Positions 13,259 through 25,440 are shown, counted from the first letter of the stretch. The stretch: DNA of 64,000 bases from Apostichopus japonicus (GCF_037975245.1 NC_092564.1:2813984-2877983); one strand, 5' to 3'. The notes: generated from the sequence alone by a model not told the origin. Made by a program: numbers and translations.

Positions 13259-13895
13259 GCCTTGCTTTAGCCCTGGAAAGATACTGTCGCTTTATGCCAC
13301 TGTGTTCAAATAACTCCCACATTGCAATTTTCCTCTTTGATTAGGCCTGAAATTTCGTAAGTGATTTGCGCAAGTTAAAGTGTTATAAATGCTGACATAT
13401 CAATGAATTCGGAAGTCATTTAAAGGTAACGTTCTAAAATTGTAAAAGCTTTCCTACAGTGTCTCACCCCCCAATCTTGGTAAAACTGACGATAGTTGTA
13501 AAATTTGAGTGCGACAATCGGAATTTTCCGACTGTCGTACTCTAAGTTTCATATATTCTTGTAATTTGTGAGCGACCTAAAATTTTCGGTCAAAATTGAC
13601 CTTTAATCAGTCATATTTACCACGTTTTCCTTGTCACATTGAGAAATTGTATCTCGTGATTCTTATACTCCACCATACAAAACTTCGTACGATTTTGAAT
13701 ACTGTAAAAAAAATCCTTAATAGAACTACTGTACATCGTATACAGTTAAAACGCTCAATGATAATCTACGGAAGTTTAAAAGTGCCATCAACATAAGAAA
13801 CACTTTGCCATATAAGGTGAAATTTTTCAGTAAATTGTGTAGAGTACAAGATAAAATCTTATCAAAAACAGAAAAATGTTGGATTGCTCAGTTGC
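13259..13895. other. No gene recognised
   Basis: AT-rich interior of the 10.6-kb element. Confidence 0.35.
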
Positions 13896-13899
13896 TTTA

Positions 13900-14112
13900 A
13901 TTGAGCAATTGAAAAGTTTTCTGCAAAATGTTTAATTGACAACTTACCTTATCTCGTCAAATGGACATTTTTTGGCAAAATGTTCAATTGTTCACTTCAT
14001 TCCAACTGAGCAATTGAAATATTTTTTGGGCAAAATGTTTAATTGACAACTTATCGTATCTCGTCAACTCAACATTTTTCTGCAAAATTTTGAATTGTTC
14101 ACTTCATTCCAA
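13900..14112. repeat. Tandem duplication, two units of about 106 bp
   Basis: GAGCAATTGAAA, GCAAAATGTTTAATTGACAA, TATCTCGTCAA and TTCACTTCATTCCAA appear twice in the same order. Confidence 0.75.
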
Positions 14113-14634
14113 ATGCTCTAAATCCAAATCCTTTTTTCATGTGAGTGATAAATAGTCTCACCCCTCCCCTCCCCCACCCCCAAGAAAATAATATTAAGCG
14201 CGCTAGGAAAAAGCACTGTATTTTGGGGTAATTTCACTATGTCATCGAATATAATTTGTTGAAAATTTGTTGTTTTCCTCTTTGTTACATTAACATAGCT
14301 TTTGTAGTAAGTAGTCTATGTAGCCTATCAAGCAGATAACTCAGTTACTTACTCGCTTAACCAGAGTGATTAATAACTTTGTGAAGTGAGGGCAAGTGGT
14401 AACAACAGTACCGAAAAAAAGTTCGGAACAAAAGTGCAGTCGCGAAAGATAGGGTGCCTGACTGACAGTGACCGTATCGTTGGCGAGAAGTGCTGGGGGG
14501 GGGGGGGGGGTTACAAGGCAGCAGTCGGAATTTTCCGGCTCCAAAACCCATCCAGTTGGAATTTCAGCCACTACAATCCCCCCCTCCCCAATCATCTGGA
14601 CTTAGCCACGTCCCTGCATGCAGCCATAAATAAG
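14113..14634. other. No gene; G/C runs and a hAT-like end
   Basis: Holds a G run near 14495 and a sequence reading CTTAGCCACGTCCCTG near 14602 that resembles a hAT right end. Its left partner was not found. Confidence 0.35.
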
Positions 14635-16258
14635 AATTCATATGACCCAACGGTTCAGTGGTCCAAGGCGTGCTAGCCTTGATATGTGCCTAAAGATTTT
14701 TGCAGGTCCATTTACATACATTAACGTATTGATGATTTAGTGGTCAGTTTAATTGGTCAAGAACTCTTTGGACCGGGCAAGGCGCATTATGGTACTCTTC
14801 TACAATGTCCTTAGAGTTCATGTTAACCATCGGTTTGGTGACCCAAGGCGTGCTGCATGGATTAGGGCCCAAAGCTTTTTCGTGGTCACTTTTCAGTCAT
14901 TAAAAAAAGTAATGATTTAATGGTCATTTAAATTGGTCAAGCACGCTTTGGACCAGGCAAGACGCATTATGGTACCCTTCTACAATGTCCTAAGAGTTCA
15001 TGTTAACCATCGGTTTGGTGATCCAAGGCGTGCTGCATGGATTAGGGCCCAAGGCTTTTTTTGTGGTCCCGTTACACTCATTAAAGAAGTAATTATGTAG
15101 TGGTCATTTGAATTGGTCAAGCACGCTTTGGACCGGGCAAGACGCATTATGGTACCCTTCTACAATGTCCTAAGAGTTCATGTTAACCATCGGTTTGGTG
15201 GTCCAAGGCGTGCTGCATGGATTAGGGCCCAAAGCTTTTTCGTGGTCCTGTTTCACTGATTGAAAAGGTAATGATTTAGTGGTCATTTAAATTGGTCAAG
15301 CACTCTTTGGACCGGGCAAGACGCATTGTGGTACTCTTCTATAATGTCCTTGGAGTTCATGTTAACCATCGGTTTGGTGGTCCAAGGCGTGCTGCATGGA
15401 TTAGGGCCCAAAGCTTTTCGTGGTCCCGTTTCACTGATTGAAAAGGTAATGATTTAGTGGTCATTTAAATTGGTCAAGCACGCTTTGGACCGGGCAAGAC
15501 GCATTATGGTACCCTTCTACAATGTCCTTAGAGTTCATGTTATCCATCGGTTTGGTGATCCAAGGGGTGCTGCATGGATTAGGGCCCAAAGCTTTTTCGT
15601 GGTCCCTTTTCAGTCATTAAAAGAGTAATGATTTAATGGTCATTTAAATTGGTCAAACACGCTTTGGACCGGGCAAGACGCATTATGGTATCCTTCTACA
15701 ATGTCCTTAGAGTTCATGTTAACCATCGGTTTGGTGATCCAAGGCGTGCTGGTTTTGATTAGGGCCCAAATGTTTTTATTTCAGTTCCTGTTACATTTAT
15801 GTAACAAATTGTTGATTTAGTGGTCATTTTAATTGGTCAAACACGCTTTGGACCGGTCAAGACGCATTATGGTATCCTTCTACAATGCGTTAAGAATTCC
15901 TATGACCCATTGGTTAGGTGGTCCAAGGCGTGCTAGTCTTGATTAGGGCCTAGAGTGATTTTTTTCAGGTCCCGTTACATTAATTTAGAAACTGGTGAAG
16001 TACTGGTCATATTAGTTGGTCAAGAACTATTCGGACCGGAAAAGATGCATCATGGTATCCTTTTAAATATTCATTAGAGTATATGACCCATAGATAAACC
16101 TCTTACCACGACCAAATGTTGAATATCTTGTAAGAAAGCTTACGTCATGCCAGAAGTGTTACGTCGATACCATTGTCGAATACGTAACAGAATCGGTAGC
16201 AGTTACTCATTCGCGAATGTCGAACGAGGAACGGGGAAGTATCTAACTTCACACCGGT
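14635..16258 (-). repeat. Right inverted arm with an eight-unit 180-bp array
   Basis: The phrase TCCAAGGCGTGCT recurs (with small changes) near 14662, 14842, 15022, 15202, 15380, 15558, 15739 and 15922, a period close to 180 bp. Each unit also carries TTTGGACCGGGCAAGACGCA. The outer 200 bp have no array and match the left end. Confidence 0.85.
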
Positions 16259-16267
16259 GCGTCCTAA

Positions 16268-17211
16268 CCTTCTCTACCCTTTGGGTGTCCAGGTGAACAC
16301 TATTCTAAAATTAAGAATTGCAGTGGACCCTGCAGCGCTGCGATTAGTTAACAGTGTTGCATCAAGTCATACAAGATCGTATGAGATCATACAAAATACT
16401 ATTTGACTCGACCTCCCGAGTTATAAGTACCTCGTAACAACCTGGAACTGTAATCATATAAACAGACAACAGGAAACATGAAACAGGAAACAGCAATGAG
16501 GTAAAACTCACCATCATAGCTAACTACTGATCGTTAAATATCCCAGATATCAAGTATAATGGTCACCCATGTTTAAACTTCAACACGCATTTTACTGCCA
16601 ACTTCAAAACATTTCCCCTCAATATACGACATATGATTATCAAATTAAAATCTCCGCAATGTCTAGATATAATTTGATGTGGGGTGGGCATGAGGTTAGG
16701 GTTTTCCATGTGGATCAGCAGTTTGAGGAAGGAGATGTACAACCACTGGAAAAGTTACACTTTTAGAATGTTAATTTTAAGCATGCTAAAAGTGGTAGCT
16801 ATATAAATCGATGAACTATAAGCTAACACAGAGTTAACTTTTTAAGAGCAGAATATGTTTGCACATTTCGCGTTCCATAATTAATCGAAACCCTCATCTT
16901 CGATTGTAGGAATTGCATATTTTGTTACGTGATTTTCGCCGTCTTATGTGGCTCGCGTATGAATATAACAATTAAGATCCCATGCTCTAATTGCACTTAC
17001 ACACGCTCAAATTATGAACGTATATTCGCACACTTGAACAGATACAACGCAGTTAACTTGATTATTTCATTAAGAACCGTAGTCATTTTTGGATTTTGCC
17101 CTCCATTTCCATTACTGTGTTTCAATACGCTATGATGGTTACTTTTGTGTAGCTACTACGGTTTTGTGCGAAGAATGATTAACTGTAACGCAGCACGGGT
17201 CAACCATTCTA
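16268..17211. other. No gene recognised
   Basis: Intergenic DNA between the 10.6-kb element and a TTAA MITE; short ORFs have no known motif. Confidence 0.4.
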
Positions 17212-17215
17212 TTAA

Positions 17216-17472
17216 AGGGATTGAAGACTCGCTCACAAAGAAACGTCTGATGACGGTAATCTGACCGTGTTTCGAATGAGGTGTAACAGAAGTGTTAGAC
17301 ACCACTATGGATCCCAGAAAATACACACACAGCTTGCTACCGTCGGTAATTAGACACTAGTGTACAGTCAATACATGCAGCTACGGTCAATACCTACAAC
17401 ACAGTGTACATAGCTGCGGAAAGTTAACTTTTCAGAGGGCGGCACGCGGTTTGGGGCGAGTCTTCAATGCCT
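17216..17472. mobile_element. TTAA-flanked MITE, copy B (257 bp)
   Basis: TTAA at 17212-17215 and 17473-17476. The right end GGCGGCACGCGGTTTGGGGC matches copy C at 29639. The left end is shorter than in copy C, so the copy is internally deleted. Confidence 0.8.
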
Positions 17473-17476
17473 TTAA

Positions 17477-17891
17477 GTGTTAATTAAAATTCCTTAATAC
17501 CTTGTAATTCATCAGTAAGTAAGTGTTTGTAACATCTGATTGGCTGTAACGACACAGCGCTGACACATTTATGCTACGGAGGTGCCAACTGATCTATAAA
17601 TATTCGGGACCTCCTGGAGCGCTAGGTGTACTTGCCAAAAAGCGAAACTATATGATAACGGTCTTTTGTATATATTGCAGTTTTGACAGGTCATATTCGA
17701 TACGATTGCGTCTGGCACGTATTCACCTACTATACTACTTTGGCATTAGAAGCGTTGTTAGGTAGCTACACACTACGCACGCCAAACAATTGTTACTACA
17801 GTAACGTTACGGTTTCCGTTACCTAAATTGAACAGGTGCTTAATGCCTGAGTTCCTGTTGAAGAGAACAGTTGCAACCAAAAATATGAACA
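17477..17891. other. No gene recognised
   Basis: Intergenic spacer between two transposons. Confidence 0.35.
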
Positions 17892-18449
17892 TGATATGCA
17901 GGTGCGTATCCAGGGGGGGCGTTGGGGGCGCGCGCCCCCCGGGTAAGAAAAAGAGGAGAGAAAAAAAAAAAAAAAAAAGGAAAAAAGAGGGGAAAAAAGA
18001 AGAGGAGGAGAGGAAGGAAGAGAAAAGAAAAAGAAGAAAGAGAGAAAAAGGAGAAAAAGAGGGAGTAAAAGAAAAACGCGAAGACACCGGGAAGAGAAAG
18101 AGGAACAGTGACATCATTACAGCGCTGAAGGGTAGCCAGTGACGGATCAATGATTTCGTAAAAGTTTGACTCACCCTACCCCTTACACCGACAACTCCAT
18201 TTTTTGACGTTTCCATTTTCCTCTCTCACTAATGATCTATATATATACTATATATGGTCTATCATAACGCGTGTGTAGAATTGTGCTAACAAACCAACTG
18301 TGGCTGGTCTCGAACTCGATCGTGTCGTTGGGGAACATGACGATTTTTGGGATGGGGGCGACCGCCCGCCCCCCCCCCCATTCAGCATTGTTTTAAATGA
18401 TATCGCTAAGTAATTTCAAAAAAGAAAGTGCTTAGATGCAACTTACAAG

Positions 18450-18610
18450 GCCTGGGAAGTGTCATTTCCAGCGATCTGGGAGACATTTTCGGCCAAAATT
18501 TGCTTGTACGCTTCGCGCTAACAAATGGTCCTGTGTAGTGCCATTTCCAGCGATCTGGGAGGCATTTTCGGCCAAAATTTTCTTGTACGCTTCGCGCCAA
18601 CCTGTGGTGG
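18450..18610. repeat. Tandem 79-bp subterminal block, two copies
   Basis: TTTCCAGCGATCTGGGAG, TTCGGCCAAAATTT and TTGTACGCTTCGCGC recur near 18465 and 18544. Related single copies lie near 19269 and 19978 next to hAT right ends, with GTGGTGGCGCTCCGCTTAGA. Confidence 0.75.
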
Positions 18611-19031
18611 CGCTACGCTGAGATAATTTGCCTACAGGCTTCGCCCTCCCTTGGCAAATTCCTCGCTACGCGCCTGTTCGAATTTGTGACGCAAACAGCA
18701 GATATCACATCATATCAGTGAGCATGAAAATGGCGTTCCAGGATGAAAAGCCTCAAAACTGTCCGACTTGCCTAAAAAATCAACCCAAAATTTCCGCGCG
18801 CTTCGCGCGCGTTCAACGTGTTAATGTCAATATCATATAAGCAAGCATCGGTTAATACATCGCATGCCATCATGTACCGTACGGTCCGTTCAAATTGCGC
18901 AGTATACCGCGGGATGCTAATGTAAACAACGACATGTCTCATGTAGATGTATAAAAAGCATGGAGGTCCAATTATGTCAAAACTCTCTTTTACATTAGTA
19001 ATGGCGAATTAGGGGCTTCACCCCCGCCGCG

Positions 19032-19416
19032 CAGTGGCGGAGCGTCTATACGGTCAGGGGGGCGCATGCCCCCCCCCCCTGACGGACTCAAATGGACTGC
19101 TGGCGCCTTTTTCAGCTCTTTACCACTTTTTACTTATTCTAGATTATTGACTTTTTTATTGCGCTCTCATCTACTTATTGACATTTCTCACATTTTGTTG
19201 GTGTAATTTGGAGATGACACCTATTTATTCTTCGTTTATCTGCAAATTAGCCAGGCCCGGAAAAGGTCATTTCCGGCGATCTAGGGAGTATCTTTACTCA
19301 AAAATTTTCTGTACGCTACGCGCCAACCAGTGGTGGCGCTCCGCTTAGATATTGTTGAAAGCGCCCCTACAGACCATTCTCGCCCCTTCTGACCAATACC
19401 CCTAGCTCCGCCACTT
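19032..19416. mobile_element. hAT-like non-autonomous element, 385 bp
   Basis: Ends CAGTGGCGGAGC and GCTCCGCCACTT are flanked by a perfect 8-bp direct repeat CCGCCGCG (19024-19031, 19417-19424). It is nested inside the 17900-20102 element. The same right end occurs truncated near 56560. Confidence 0.85.
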
Positions 19417-20110
19417 CCGCCGCGTCTCCTACGCCTATGTGTATAGTGTTCGGTTTCGGAAATATCTGCTATTTTTTCATTTCCTTCAACCAAGTATTAT
19501 AATAGCCGTTATAACAGGTTTTAATATTTCTACACCAATAAATTAACTGTGTCTGAATTTTCCAAAATTTCTGACCAACATTCTGCATCACACTTCCCTC
19601 TACTCGTGCAATTTTGACCAGTCTGTTAGGGGTTCAAGGAAGTTTTTCTATATTGGTTGTCCATAGATGAAATTTTGTACAACATTATGGGTCTGTTTTC
19701 AAGTGAGTTTATTCACGAGAAATGTGAATTTTCAAATTCTGAACAAATATGGGGCTTAAAACCTTGAAAAGTGGGGCTGACGGGTATTGTTGGCCGTGAC
19801 GTAGAATCACCTACAAAAGCAAAGACCCACAGGAGATGCGATCAGGTCGAACATGATGTGTGCCGGGTTGACAATCTTCAAAAAGGTTATGGATGGAAAA
19901 AAAAAACTATTAGGAAATACTTGGTTCTCAGGCAAAAAGTGTACATCTGGTTGGTCATTTCAAGCCCGAGAAGTGCCGTTTCCGGTGATCTGGGGGGTAT
20001 CAAAATAAGAAATTTTCTTGTACGCTGCGCGCCAACCGATGGTGGCGCTCCGCTTAGATAGTAATTCGCGCCCCCCGGGTTTGAAAATCCTGGATACGCG
20101 CCTGATATGC

Positions 20111-21380
20111 GCCGGAACATGAGAGCGCCAAAAGCGTGGAGCCTCAAAGCGGGCGTCTGGGGGTCTTCCCCAGGAAAATTGTGAAATTTAACACTATTAG
20201 ATGCAATTTCCTGGCATCTGGCAATCAAGAAAAGTACACAAAGAAACGTTTTCTTCATTGGATCGTGCATTACTATATGCAGTGTGACCACTCTGTAATT
20301 TCGGAATAAGTTTGCCAGTATACATATGATCACTTATCTGTCAAAATGGCCACCATCATGAAAAATCCGTGTGCATGCATGAGAATACATTCAAAATGAA
20401 AAGTTTCAGTCTAAATGGATGATATTATGACCATTAATTACACACTAGTAGGGAAGATATATTCGTTCGATGATGATCTGAATCGAACGATGGTTAAAAA
20501 TGTAATGTTGCTAATGCGTACGCACATCTCTTCATTCGAATAACCAAACTTGGTTCTTTGTCAATTCTTAATTCGACGAAGTTATTTTCATAGTTTGTCA
20601 CGAACGTGTCGTTCAACAAAGCAATGTGATTGACTTGTACTACAAGAAATGCAGGTACTACTGGATGGCACAGCTCGGAACAAGGCTGTCATCATTAATG
20701 TTCATGTAGTGTTCGCACTTGATACTGGAATTGCAATCGCGATTTTGCAGAGACGAAATAGTTCCGCGAAAATATCCTTATATGGTGCCAGGGAATACGT
20801 CTGCAGTAGCAACAGAGAAGGCTGATGTGTCTTTCCAATATCTCGTCCAAAACTGTTTTGTCCACCAATGTCATTTGGAGGGGGGGGGGGAATTGGGATG
20901 GGAAAACATTTGATTGGGGGGGGGGGGGGCTCCCGCCCCTGGCCCCGCTGTGCTCGGGGTATGATCCTCCCCATTGTCAAGATCACAATTGGATCCGGAT
21001 CTGATCTGCATTAACTCCTTGACCTCGAGCACAGGATCTGATCCTGAGCAGGAGAGCAGATTCATATATATGTAATGTATAAAAGCACCCTTAGTGCAGA
21101 GCAATGAAAGAACAGGTTGGATAGGCCTTGCACAAGTATAATATCGCGTTGCCTTAACTTTCTTGTAAAACAGTTTTGGTTGCAAAATATAGGCCTACTG
21201 TTACTGTTGTCTCCCTTGATTAATTTTAGCAATTTTATGCAAATATACCCCCCCCCCCCCCAAAAAAGGAAAATGTTGTTGGTTTTTATGTGTGTTGTTT
21301 CAGTTACTTATTCTATCATTATCACCTTGTGAAAATTGACGTCTTCTGTGAGTTCATCCGGCGTTATCCAGTACCAATAT
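20111..21380. other. No gene recognised; long G runs
   Basis: Two G runs (about 20879-20890 and 20917-20929) lie close together. No coding signal is visible; ORFs across them are low-complexity. Confidence 0.4.
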
Positions 21381-21456
21381 ATTTCATTGAAATATAGGTC
21401 CGGGGCCTCCCACAAAATGTTTGCTCCGGGCCTCCCACCAGCTTAATCCGGCCCTG
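21381..21456. mobile_element. hAT-like right end (truncated)
   Basis: GCTTAATCCGGCCCTG near 21441-21456 is the inverse of a common hAT terminus (CAGGGCCGGATTAAGC). The left partner was not found. Confidence 0.4.
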
Positions 21457-22480
21457 CGTCTTACCATTATGTGACTGAAGGCCCGCATAGCCTATATGCG
21501 TAGTACCATTAGTATATATAGGACGAGTTGGGAGACCGACCGAACCGCGGGGACGCGTACCCGGTTCCAATTTTTAGGACCAGTCCCATCAATAATCCCA
21601 ACCTCCCCCCTCCTCATCCCCCGCCCACCACCCCAAACAACAAGTGACATAGACCTATCTTTATAATTAATCTCATGCCGGAAAAAAATCTCGCATAATT
21701 AATCAACCTTAAATCTGAACAATTTAGTTCCTCTAACCAACTATATTATTAATTCACACGATACATACTGTAAAAATGATGCAGTGAGGTTTCTTAAAGA
21801 GTGACTCGGGACAAACAGATGAACATTTAACCGGCTCACTTTGCACATGCATGTTGGCTGGCTGTGTTCAAACAGAGATGTTTATTTATATAACACATGC
21901 ACCCTGGTTCAATATACCGCACCCCTTTATAATCCCTCTAACGCTGTACGACCACGGGAATCGCGTATCTGCTGCCGCCACCTACTATCGAAAATTTCAA
22001 ATCGGATGAATCTTAAAAGTATATTACCCTGTGTGACTGCCAAAACTGCCTGAACAATTACAGCATTCCAACAACGACGTCACTAAGGGGCAATTTTAAG
22101 CTTACTGATACCCTATATAGGCCTTACATCATAACTTGGCTTAGATGTAGGCCTACTTGCCTGCAAGTTCAATTATGGCTAGTTACCATATGTCCGAGGA
22201 TTGTCTATGCATGCTTCAGCTTCTGTCGTTTCTAAACATTTCCAGTGGGCTACTTATATGCTGTCAGTGAGCATGCAACATGTATGACATCGCACCTGTT
22301 TGCTTCAAGTTCATTTTTGCAATACAATATGTGTCAATTTAAAATATTAATATCTCGACAACACAATGTCTTCAGTAAAAAATCATCTTTCTTCTGACCT
22401 ATATATATCCTTTTATGTCTGAACTTCCATCGTGTTTCCGTATGTACTAACCCCTGTTAACGGAAGGGCAAAATGAAGAT
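21457..22480. other. No gene recognised
   Basis: Intergenic DNA with short ORFs lacking motifs. Confidence 0.35.
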
Positions 22481-22481
22481 T

Positions 22482-22671
22482 AAAACAAATGAAACTTAAA
22501 AATCCTGCCAATTGCAACTGTGATGGAGTCCCAAACTGGTGAGCTTGTTGAATCAAAAATGAAAAAGAATTGGGTTGGCCTCCTGTCTGGACCTAGGCCC
22601 AACAGAAAAGGTTGGGTACACTTCAGGGGCTTCTCCTTAACAAATTGGCCAACGTTGGTGCCCACAGCCTA
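22482..22671 (-). pseudogene. SAMD3-like C-terminal exon fragment
   Basis: The minus strand after a possible acceptor TTTCAG reads VGQFVKEKPLKCTQPFLLGL and later PTQFFFIFDSTSSPV, AIGRIFKFHLF and a stop. QPF.LGLG....P.QFF.I.D and the final A...FK.H pattern match the tail of SAMD3-like proteins. No upstream exons were found; it is likely a gene relic or part of a repeat. Confidence 0.35.
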
Positions 22672-22919
22672 CCTGAAATGACAAAGTTATTTCAAAACAT
22701 TATTACCCAGTTTAAAATGTGTGGTTATGGATAAAATGGACAGATTTCGTTAAGTTTATAATTCTGTGGTACACTTTATAGTTGACAAAAATAACGTCTT
22801 TACATCACCGTCAATTTTGTGTATTAAAAACTATCCAACAATTGAATCATGAAGGATAATATAATAACCTTAACACCAAACACAACATGTGGTCATTACT
22901 TCTTGTATTGGACTAACGG

Positions 22920-23695
22920 GACCATACACTGTGTGTAGGCATTTGTAACGCTCTTAGGACATTCCCTTTTAGGGGTTACAAGTCCAATCAATCTTTTGGC
23001 ATAAGTTTCTCTCTCTGCTGCATATAGGACCAACAACATCCATGTTGTAAGCAATCATTCCGATTTTACAACACAGTTGATAGATTAATTTTATTTTCTG
23101 TCCATATTAATTTTGTATTCCCTATGAATTAAATAGCGAAAGGAGTTAAATCTTTGTTGTATTATTAACTGGTAAAAGGCAACATTGTTAATTATTGATA
23201 TTCCTTTAAGGCCCTGACTGGTTTTGTACATTATTACTCATTGCTGTCTGTACTGTGAATGAAGAAGTTACTCAACTTCACAAATAGTACCCCATCTTAA
23301 AGTAGATGAATCTTGTGTTTGCTTTGGAGGGTGTATCATTTGCTATGCATGTCCATACACTGTGTAGTAGGCATTTGTAACTCTCTCAGGATATTCCCTT
23401 TTAGGGGTTAGAAGGTCATGCAATCTTTTGGCGTTAGCTTCTTTCTCTGCTGCGTAGGATCATTAACATACCTGAATTGTAATCAATGATTCGGATATTC
23501 CAACACAGGTCAAAGTTTAATTGGATTTTCTGTCCATATTTGCATTCCCTTGTGAATTACATAGTGAAAGTGGTTAATCTTTGTTGTAGTACGGTAACTG
23601 GTAAAAGGCAAGTTTGTTTAATTTTAGTATTCCTTTAAGGCTCTGACTGGTTTTCTACAGTATTACCCATTGCTGTCTGTACTGTCAACGCTAAA
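22920..23695. repeat. Diverged tandem duplication, about 345 bp x 2
   Basis: Segments near 22920-23262 and 23349-23695 share CATACACTGTGT, TTCCCTTTTAGGGGTTA, AATCTTTTGGC, AACTGGTAAAAGGCAA and ATTGCTGTCTGTACTGT in order. Many substitutions suggest an old duplication. Confidence 0.8.
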
Positions 23696-24680
23696 TCTTA
23701 AAGCCGTATAGGTTTGTTCTCCCGTATATTGCAGTTAAATTGATATATTGAACTTTGCTTAAAGTGACATACATATCTATTATCTGCTATTGCTATTCAT
23801 GATAGTTATGATTGAATATTGCAATTGTTTGTCGTTCGAAGTTGATTGTTTCTATTATTATTTTGTAATTTTCTTTCAGGAAATATCCCCTTATTCCGAA
23901 TTTCCCACCTGTGAATAAATATGTATCCAAAAACAACCTGGTAATTCTGCTGTCTCTGTTTCAGTTTGTGACGTTACATCTTGATACGTGAAATAACAAA
24001 AAATAATAAAGAAAAACGCTCATGAAGAAAAAACACAATTCCTGGACCTTAGCTGCATTAACTTCTGGCAAATTACTTGTAGGCCTAACATTAGGCATAG
24101 TCCTTACCTCCAAACAACTAGCCAATTTGCTAATGTGCATAGTACGTGTCAAGCCTAATGTTAAATGTTTCCGGTAACGTTTAAGAGCCTAACCAATCGA
24201 CTGTTAGCAACGACGACCTGCGGCCAAGGCGACCTTCTAAATTCTATACAATTGGACGTTCTTTCAACATTTTTTTGATAAACTTACCTCCAAACAAATG
24301 AATACCATCACATCCCAAATCCGCTTTCTTCAAGCCACTGAGAAACTGACATGTTTTAAGATTAACAAGAGCCCAAGGGCATTATGGTTCCTTGCTTATA
24401 AGCCTATATTTGCAAGGGAGCAGAACTGTCTTAAACTTGTTATGTGATTTTTATCATAAATGTTCCCCTCGATGATGTGAAATCTGTCGTCAAAAATTGT
24501 TATGTGCTCCAATGCACACACACAATGTTATTGCTATAATAAGGTATCAAAACCAACCTTTGGCCCCCTTATAATTTGAGCACCGGGTGTCCGATTGAAG
24601 CGGGAGTTGGTTTCCTCTATAGAGCACAAAGAGCTCTTTCATATATCAAAATATTGACCAAATGTTTTTTGTTGCTCCGA
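23696..24680. other. No gene recognised
   Basis: AT-rich intergenic DNA. Confidence 0.35.
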
Positions 24681-25440
24681 CGTATCTCCTAAAATGAGCA
24701 TATTTTTGAAGATTTGGTCTTTGACCTTTTGACCTCAAGGACAGATGTAGTTTGACACGCTGATTCCAGAAAGCTACATAACAAGTATACGACCATCCTA
24801 ACTGTAATTATTAAAAACACAACCTTGACCTCTGATAACTTCACACACGAAGGTCGCACAGGGGTAAACCTATGGACAATTTTGATCGTAAGGAAGGTAC
24901 TTTGACATCCGATTATGGCCACGGAAATTCAAAAAACCAAAGAAACTAATATTGGTCACCGGAGGTCAACCTGAGGTCAAAGGTCACCAATATGCGGGTC
25001 GACTACTGGATTACAATAGCGTAACTCCCAACCTTGACGGACATTTTGTTCTCAAGTTATTGCAAAATACTATTTTTTAACCCTTAATTGACCTTTGTTG
25101 ACCTTTGATCACATGTCCGTTATGTTTGCAAACGATCCCTTACCCCATGCACAGATTGTCGTAAAACATCAACTGCATCAGATTTTTGCACTGGGAGTTG
25201 TTGCATTTTTAATATTTTGCATTCCTTTTACCCTAACTGACCTTTGGAGACCTTTGCGGGCACCAAAAACAATAGGGATCTTTCTCTTACTATGTGCTAT
25301 CCACCTATCCAGTTTGGTCATGACTCACATCATTTCCTTATTGAGATATCGTGTACACAAGCCAACCGTCACACACACGCACACACACACGCGCCAAGTT
25401 GAATGCATATATTATGTTCCTTGCTTTGCAAAAAGCAAGG
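24681..25440. repeat. TGACCTTTGACC-type dispersed repeat ending in CA microsatellite
   Basis: Many AGGTCA/TGACCT words, TCAAGTTATTGCAAAATA-like phrases and a final (CA)n tract (25371-25392) resemble dispersed repeats common in animal genomes. The family is not assigned. An ORF at 25095-25559 through it looks spurious. Confidence 0.45.
24963..24986 (+). promoter_or_regulatory. Three AGGTCA half-sites (DR5 plus DR1)
   Basis: AGGTCA at 24963-24968, 24974-24979 and 24981-24986 gives spacings of 5 and 1. These are the textbook RAR/RXR (DR5) and HNF4/PPAR/RXR (DR1) arrangements. It lies inside a repeat and far from any gene, so function is doubtful. Confidence 0.25.

Larger units (their letters stand above)
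5675..16258. mobile_element. 10.6-kb inverted-repeat DNA element with 9-bp TSD
   Basis: The left end ACCGGTGTGAAGTTAGATAC is exactly repeated in reverse at the right end. The outer 300 or more bases of the two arms align with only scattered differences. The perfect 9-bp direct repeat GCGTCCTAA lies just outside (5666-5674, 16259-16267). Arms are about 520 bp (left) and 1620 bp (right), the right one enlarged by a tandem array. A 9-bp duplication fits Mutator-like or foldback elements, but no transposase is recognisable, so the class is open. A second inverted-end unit sits inside. Confidence 0.8.
17900..20102. mobile_element. hAT-like element, 2.2 kb, with nested insertions
   Basis: Ends CAGGTGCGTATCCAGG and CCTGGATACGCGCCTG are inverted; the direct repeat TGATATGC occurs at 17892-17899 and 20103-20110, overlapping the ends by a base or two. 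A purine-rich tract (17946-18070) follows the left end. The interior holds hAT-type subterminal blocks and the 385-bp element at 19032. No transposase is recognised. Confidence 0.65.

Noticed and set aside
17773-18216. 147-codon minus-strand and 104-codon plus-strand ORFs
   Set aside because: They cover a purine/pyrimidine-rich tract at a hAT end; the composition is low-complexity.
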